From an uncultured Lachnospiraceae bacterium (GTDB lineage Bacteria; Bacillota; Clostridia; Lachnospirales; Lachnospiraceae), in NCBI GenBank assembly GCA_900549995.1, contig URQQ01000042.1:1-36268 (forward strand): DNA of 36,268 nt, read 5' to 3'. Within the stretch, counting starts at the first letter, position 1; each line of letters starts with the position of its first letter. The notes under the pieces were generated by a model that was not told the DNA's origin, searched no databases, and saw only the letters and a list, made by a program, of their open reading frames with translations. Shown here piece by piece: positions 33,696 through 36,268 of the stretch. A program made the position numbers and the translations under genes.

Positions 33696-34485
33696 TGAAA
33701 AACTGGCCGTAGAAAATATGTTGTCCCTTCTTCGGAAACTGGAAGTCAATGCCAGGATTACCGGATTTACCGATCTGGATGATGTGTTTGATTATATCAG
33801 CAGAAATCATGTTGACATTGCCTTCTTAGACATCGAAATGGGAGAGTACAATGGGATAGAACTTGCAAAGAAATGCAAAGAGATCGCCCCCTGTATGAAT
33901 ATTATTTTTGTGACAGGTTATTCCGAATATATGCTTGATGCGTTCCGTCTGCATGCCAGCGGGTATCTGGTCAAGCCGGTACGTCTGGAAGATCTGCAGG
34001 CAGAATTAGACAATTTAAGATATCCTCCCCAATATGCTTTAAAATCCAGGATACGGATACAGACCTTTGGATTCTTTGAGGTGTTTGTCGATTCTGTACC
34101 TCTCAAATTCCCAAGAACGAAATGTAAGGAATGTCTTGCATATCTGACGGACCGCCGCGGCGCACGTGTCACATATGCGGAACTTTCGGCCATTCTATGG
34201 GAAGATTGTGTTTACAATCAGACCGTTCAGAACAATACCCAGAAAATTGTTTCTGATTTAGTTAAAACATTAAGAGAAGTCCATCTGGACGATCTTATTA
34301 TCAAAGGAAGACAGGATATCGCTCTAAATACTGAACTTGTAGACTGCGACTATTACGCTGTATTAGAAGGTGACAAATCACAGCTTAATTCCTTCCTCGG
34401 AGAATATATGTCAAATTACAGCTGGGCAGAATTTACAGTGGGAGAGCTGATCAAATTAAAAGAAAGAATGAAAGGTGGTAAATAA
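33673..34485 (+). CDS. Response regulator with SARP-like winged-helix output
   Basis: Encodes 270 residues from ATG 33673 after AAAGGAAGGG. The receiver is complete: Asp7-Asp8, phospho-acceptor Asp53 in AFLDIEMGEYNGIEL, Thr81 in FVTGYSEYM and Lys101 in LVKPV. The output is not LytTR, the usual partner of LytS kinases. Residues about 127-225 (IRIQTFGFFEVFVDSVPLKF, TYAELSAILWED, KIVSDLVKTLREVHLDDLIIK) resemble the winged helix of SARP/OmpR-like activators, with a short remnant of the bacterial transcriptional activator domain (NSFLGEYMSNYSWAEF). It probably binds DNA when phosphorylated by the kinase encoded just upstream. Three bases separate it from the next gene start. Confidence 0.87.
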   Translation: MNIIVADDEKLAVENMLSLLRKLEVNARITGFTDLDDVFDYISRNHVDIAFLDIEMGEYNGIELAKKCKEIAPCMNIIFVTGYSEYMLDAFRLHASGYLVKPVRLEDLQAELDNLRYPPQYALKSRIRIQTFGFFEVFVDSVPLKFPRTKCKECLAYLTDRRGARVTYAELSAILWEDCVYNQTVQNNTQKIVSDLVKTLREVHLDDLIIKGRQDIALNTELVDCDYYAVLEGDKSQLNSFLGEYMSNYSWAEFTVGELIKLKERMKGGK

Positions 34486-34487
34486 CT

Positions 34488-34853
34488 ATGGTTATGGTAG
34501 CAGTTGACCCTAACAGAGAAGATTTAAAGCGGCTGGTAACAACTTTGAAAAAAGCATATCCGGGCAGTGAAGTTATTATGTTTACAGAGTCACAGCCCGT
34601 GGCAGAATATCTGGAAAATAACCCTATTGATGTTCTGTTTACGGAGATTCCCATGTTCCCTGCCGACGGATTTGCGCTGCAGGCAGCAGCAGAAGCTGTA
34701 CAGCCGGCAGTCCGGACTGTATTTGTAACAGAAACAGATGTTTACGCTGGACAGGCACTGAAAACCCATGCCGCAGGCTACATTCTGAAACCCATTACGA
34801 AAGCCTCAATATATGAAGCTTTAGAAGACACAAAATTCAGATGCAATGTGTAA
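34488..34853 (+). CDS. Stand-alone pseudo-receiver domain (Asp to Glu)
   Basis: Encodes 121 residues, a single CheY-like fold without output domain, from ATG 34488 with AAAGGTGG (34471-34478) upstream. It aligns without gaps at its key positions to the regulator before it: Thr81 and Lys101 (ILKPI) are at identical numbers, but the acidic pair is reduced to Asp7-Pro8 and the phospho-acceptor position is Glu53 in VLFTEIPM. It cannot be phosphorylated in the normal way; Glu often mimics the active state. It may bind the 7TM kinase, the SARP-like regulator or the cyclase encoded on either side. Origin by duplication of the neighbouring receiver is likely but sequence similarity is modest. Confidence 0.85.
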   Translation: MVMVAVDPNREDLKRLVTTLKKAYPGSEVIMFTESQPVAEYLENNPIDVLFTEIPMFPADGFALQAAAEAVQPAVRTVFVTETDVYAGQALKTHAAGYILKPITKASIYEALEDTKFRCNV

Positions 34854-34893
34854 GCATAGAAAAAATGGGATTTTATTCAAGGAGGGATGAGCC

Positions 34894-36268
34894 ATGAAAT
34901 CTATACAGACAAAATTCATTACATTAATTCTCAGTTGTATCCTATTATGTTCCACCGTAATAGGAGGTGCCGGTATCATCAATGCCGAAAAGGTCGTGGA
35001 TAAGGATACCGCACAGCTGATGAATTACAGCTGCAGTGAAATGGCTGGCGAACTGGATGCTTTGCTCTCCCGGATCGAACAGTCGGTGAAAACGTTGACC
35101 GACTTTACCAACGAACATCTGGAAAGTGTAGAACGGCTGAAAAATGACGAAACGTATCTGCAGGATTTTACAAAACAGCTGGAGTCTGTGGCTGTAAATG
35201 CAGCAAATAATACCGAAGGCGCAGTTGCGGTATATGTCCGCTATAATCCGGATTTTGCCCCACCGACTTCAGGGCTTCTGTGGAGCAAAACAGATTTGAA
35301 TGGCAGTTTCCAGCAGCTTTTGCCTACAGATTTCTCAAAATACAGTGCAACAGATATTGAACACGTCGGATGGTACTATATCCCTGTGAAAAATGGGAAA
35401 GCATCCTGGCTTGCCCCGTATTCCAATGAAAACTTAAATATACATATGATTTCCTATGTCATCCCAATCTACAAAGCAAATGAAACCGTAGGTGTTGTGG
35501 GAATGGATATTGATTTCACAGTGATTGAGGATTTGGTGAACAATGTCCGGATTTATGACAATGGGTACGCTTTCTTAACCGATGAGAACGGGTATGTTAT
35601 GTGTCATAAAACATATCCCTTTGGAAGCCAGATGGGCAGCGTGGATAAAAGTCTGATGCCGCTGGTTGATGAATTGGAAAACGGTACGAGCGGAAGCAGC
35701 CTTTTTTCTTACAGTGACCATAATGAAGCGAAGAAAATGGCATTCCGCACACTGCGCAATGGCATGCGTCTGGCAGTGACTGCGCCGCTAAAAGAGATTG
35801 ACAAAAGCAAAAATACACTGCTTTTGCAAATTGTGATCTCCGTAATATTGATCGCAACACTCGCCGTATGTGTAACAATTCTGATTACAAGACGGATGGT
35901 GAGACCGTTAAAAGAACTGAATACCGCGGCAAAGAAAATTGCGGAAGGGGACTTGAGCATTACCCTGACGCAACAGACCAAAGACGAAGTCGGTGCATTG
36001 TCAGACAGTTTCCAGATGACAGTAGACCACTTGCGTAAATATATCAATTATATAAACAGCCTGGCTTACCGCGATGCACTGACAGGTGTAAAGAATAAAG
36101 CGGCTTATCAGGATGCGGAACGGCGGCTGGAAGAGCAGATGCGGCAGGGACGTCCGGAATTTGCAGTAGTAGTATTAGATATTAATGATTTGAAATTTGT
36201 CAACGATACCTTCGGTCATGATTTTGGAGATATGCTGATCATCGATGCCTGCAAGATCATATGCAAAA
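34894..36268 (+). CDS. dCACHE-HAMP-GGDEF diguanylate cyclase (3' partial)
   Basis: The frame is open from ATG 34894 (after CAAGGAGGG) to the window edge, 458 residues and continuing. A first membrane helix (about 7-29) is followed by an extracytoplasmic dCACHE sensor (about 35-300, with HMISYVIPIYKANETVGVVGMDIDF), a second helix (about 305-327), a HAMP domain (RRMVRPLKELNTAAKKIAEGD) and the start of a GGDEF domain (YRDALTGVKNKAAY, VVLDINDLKFVNDTFGHDFGD). The GGDEF motif itself lies beyond the edge, so catalysis cannot be judged and a following EAL domain is possible. It would make cyclic di-GMP in response to an external small ligand. The 40-base gap to the pseudo-receiver gene has no terminator, so all four genes may be one transcript. 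Confidence 0.9.
   Translation, partial: MKSIQTKFITLILSCILLCSTVIGGAGIINAEKVVDKDTAQLMNYSCSEMAGELDALLSRIEQSVKTLTDFTNEHLESVERLKNDETYLQDFTKQLESVAVNAANNTEGAVAVYVRYNPDFAPPTSGLLWSKTDLNGSFQQLLPTDFSKYSATDIEHVGWYYIPVKNGKASWLAPYSNENLNIHMISYVIPIYKANETVGVVGMDIDFTVIEDLVNNVRIYDNGYAFLTDENGYVMCHKTYPFGSQMGSVDKSLMPLVDELENGTSGSSLFSYSDHNEAKKMAFRTLRNGMRLAVTAPLKEIDKSKNTLLLQIVISVILIATLAVCVTILITRRMVRPLKELNTAAKKIAEGDLSITLTQQTKDEVGALSDSFQMTVDHLRKYINYINSLAYRDALTGVKNKAAYQDAERRLEEQMRQGRPEFAVVVLDINDLKFVNDTFGHDFGDMLIIDACKIICK

Noticed and set aside
1..36268. Mobile elements, phage genes, tRNA or rRNA
   Set aside because: No transposase, integrase, phage structural gene, terminal inverted repeats or RNA gene signatures were seen in any part of the window.

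Overview
The window looks like a chromosomal segment of a Gram-positive clostridium, most likely a Lachnospiraceae member (Blautia, Dorea or Mediterraneibacter type). This rests on gene order (radC-mreBCD-mrdA-minCDE-rodA-mgsA), DUF4321, DUF378 and DUF4317 proteins, strong AGGAGG-type ribosome binding sites and modest GC. The family assignment is inference. I see no rRNA, tRNA, CRISPR array, prophage or insertion sequence.

Region 1 (1-12.6 kb) is mostly one long rightward cell-shape and division cluster. After the tail of a flavoprotein and a COG2509-type FAD dehydrogenase come a DUF4321 membrane protein, radC, mreB, mreC, mreD, a very large PBP2 (mrdA), minC, minD, minE, rodA, a methylglyoxal-synthase homologue and a lipoprotein-like D-Ala-D-Ala carboxypeptidase. 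Genes are tightly spaced or overlapping, and five of them start with GTG or TTG. Elongasome, Min system and peptidoglycan trimming therefore look co-expressed. The mgsA homologue lacks the catalytic aspartate of the family.

Region 2 (12.6-21.1 kb) starts with a convergent terminator and a small DUF378 protein on the minus strand. Then comes a rightward run: TIGR01212 radical SAM protein, an orphan HlyD-like single-pass protein, YggS, SepF, YlmH, LspA and an RluA-family pseudouridine synthase. This is the ylm/sepF locus, with the HlyD-like gene just before yggS. A cytidylate-kinase-like gene, a minus-strand TtcA-family enzyme and dtd follow, with clear bidirectional or ordinary hairpin terminators.

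Region 3 (21.2-32.2 kb) is accessory and regulatory: a HelD-type RNA polymerase recycling ATPase, a soluble three-PAS hybrid histidine kinase, a small coiled-coil protein built on a 21-bp tandem repeat, a half-length DUF4317 protein, and a two-component system (OmpR-type regulator plus a kinase with almost no extracellular part) next to an ABC exporter with an 856-residue FtsX-type permease. A promoter with candidate operator repeats precedes the ABC genes.

Region 4 (32.2 kb to the right edge) is a compact signalling array: a 7TM LytS-type histidine kinase, a response regulator with a SARP-like winged helix, a stand-alone receiver whose phospho-acceptor Asp is replaced by Glu, and a dCACHE-HAMP-GGDEF diguanylate cyclase cut by the window end. 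Together with the MgsA substitution and the HlyD-like gene of the sepF locus, this is the part most deserving a second look.
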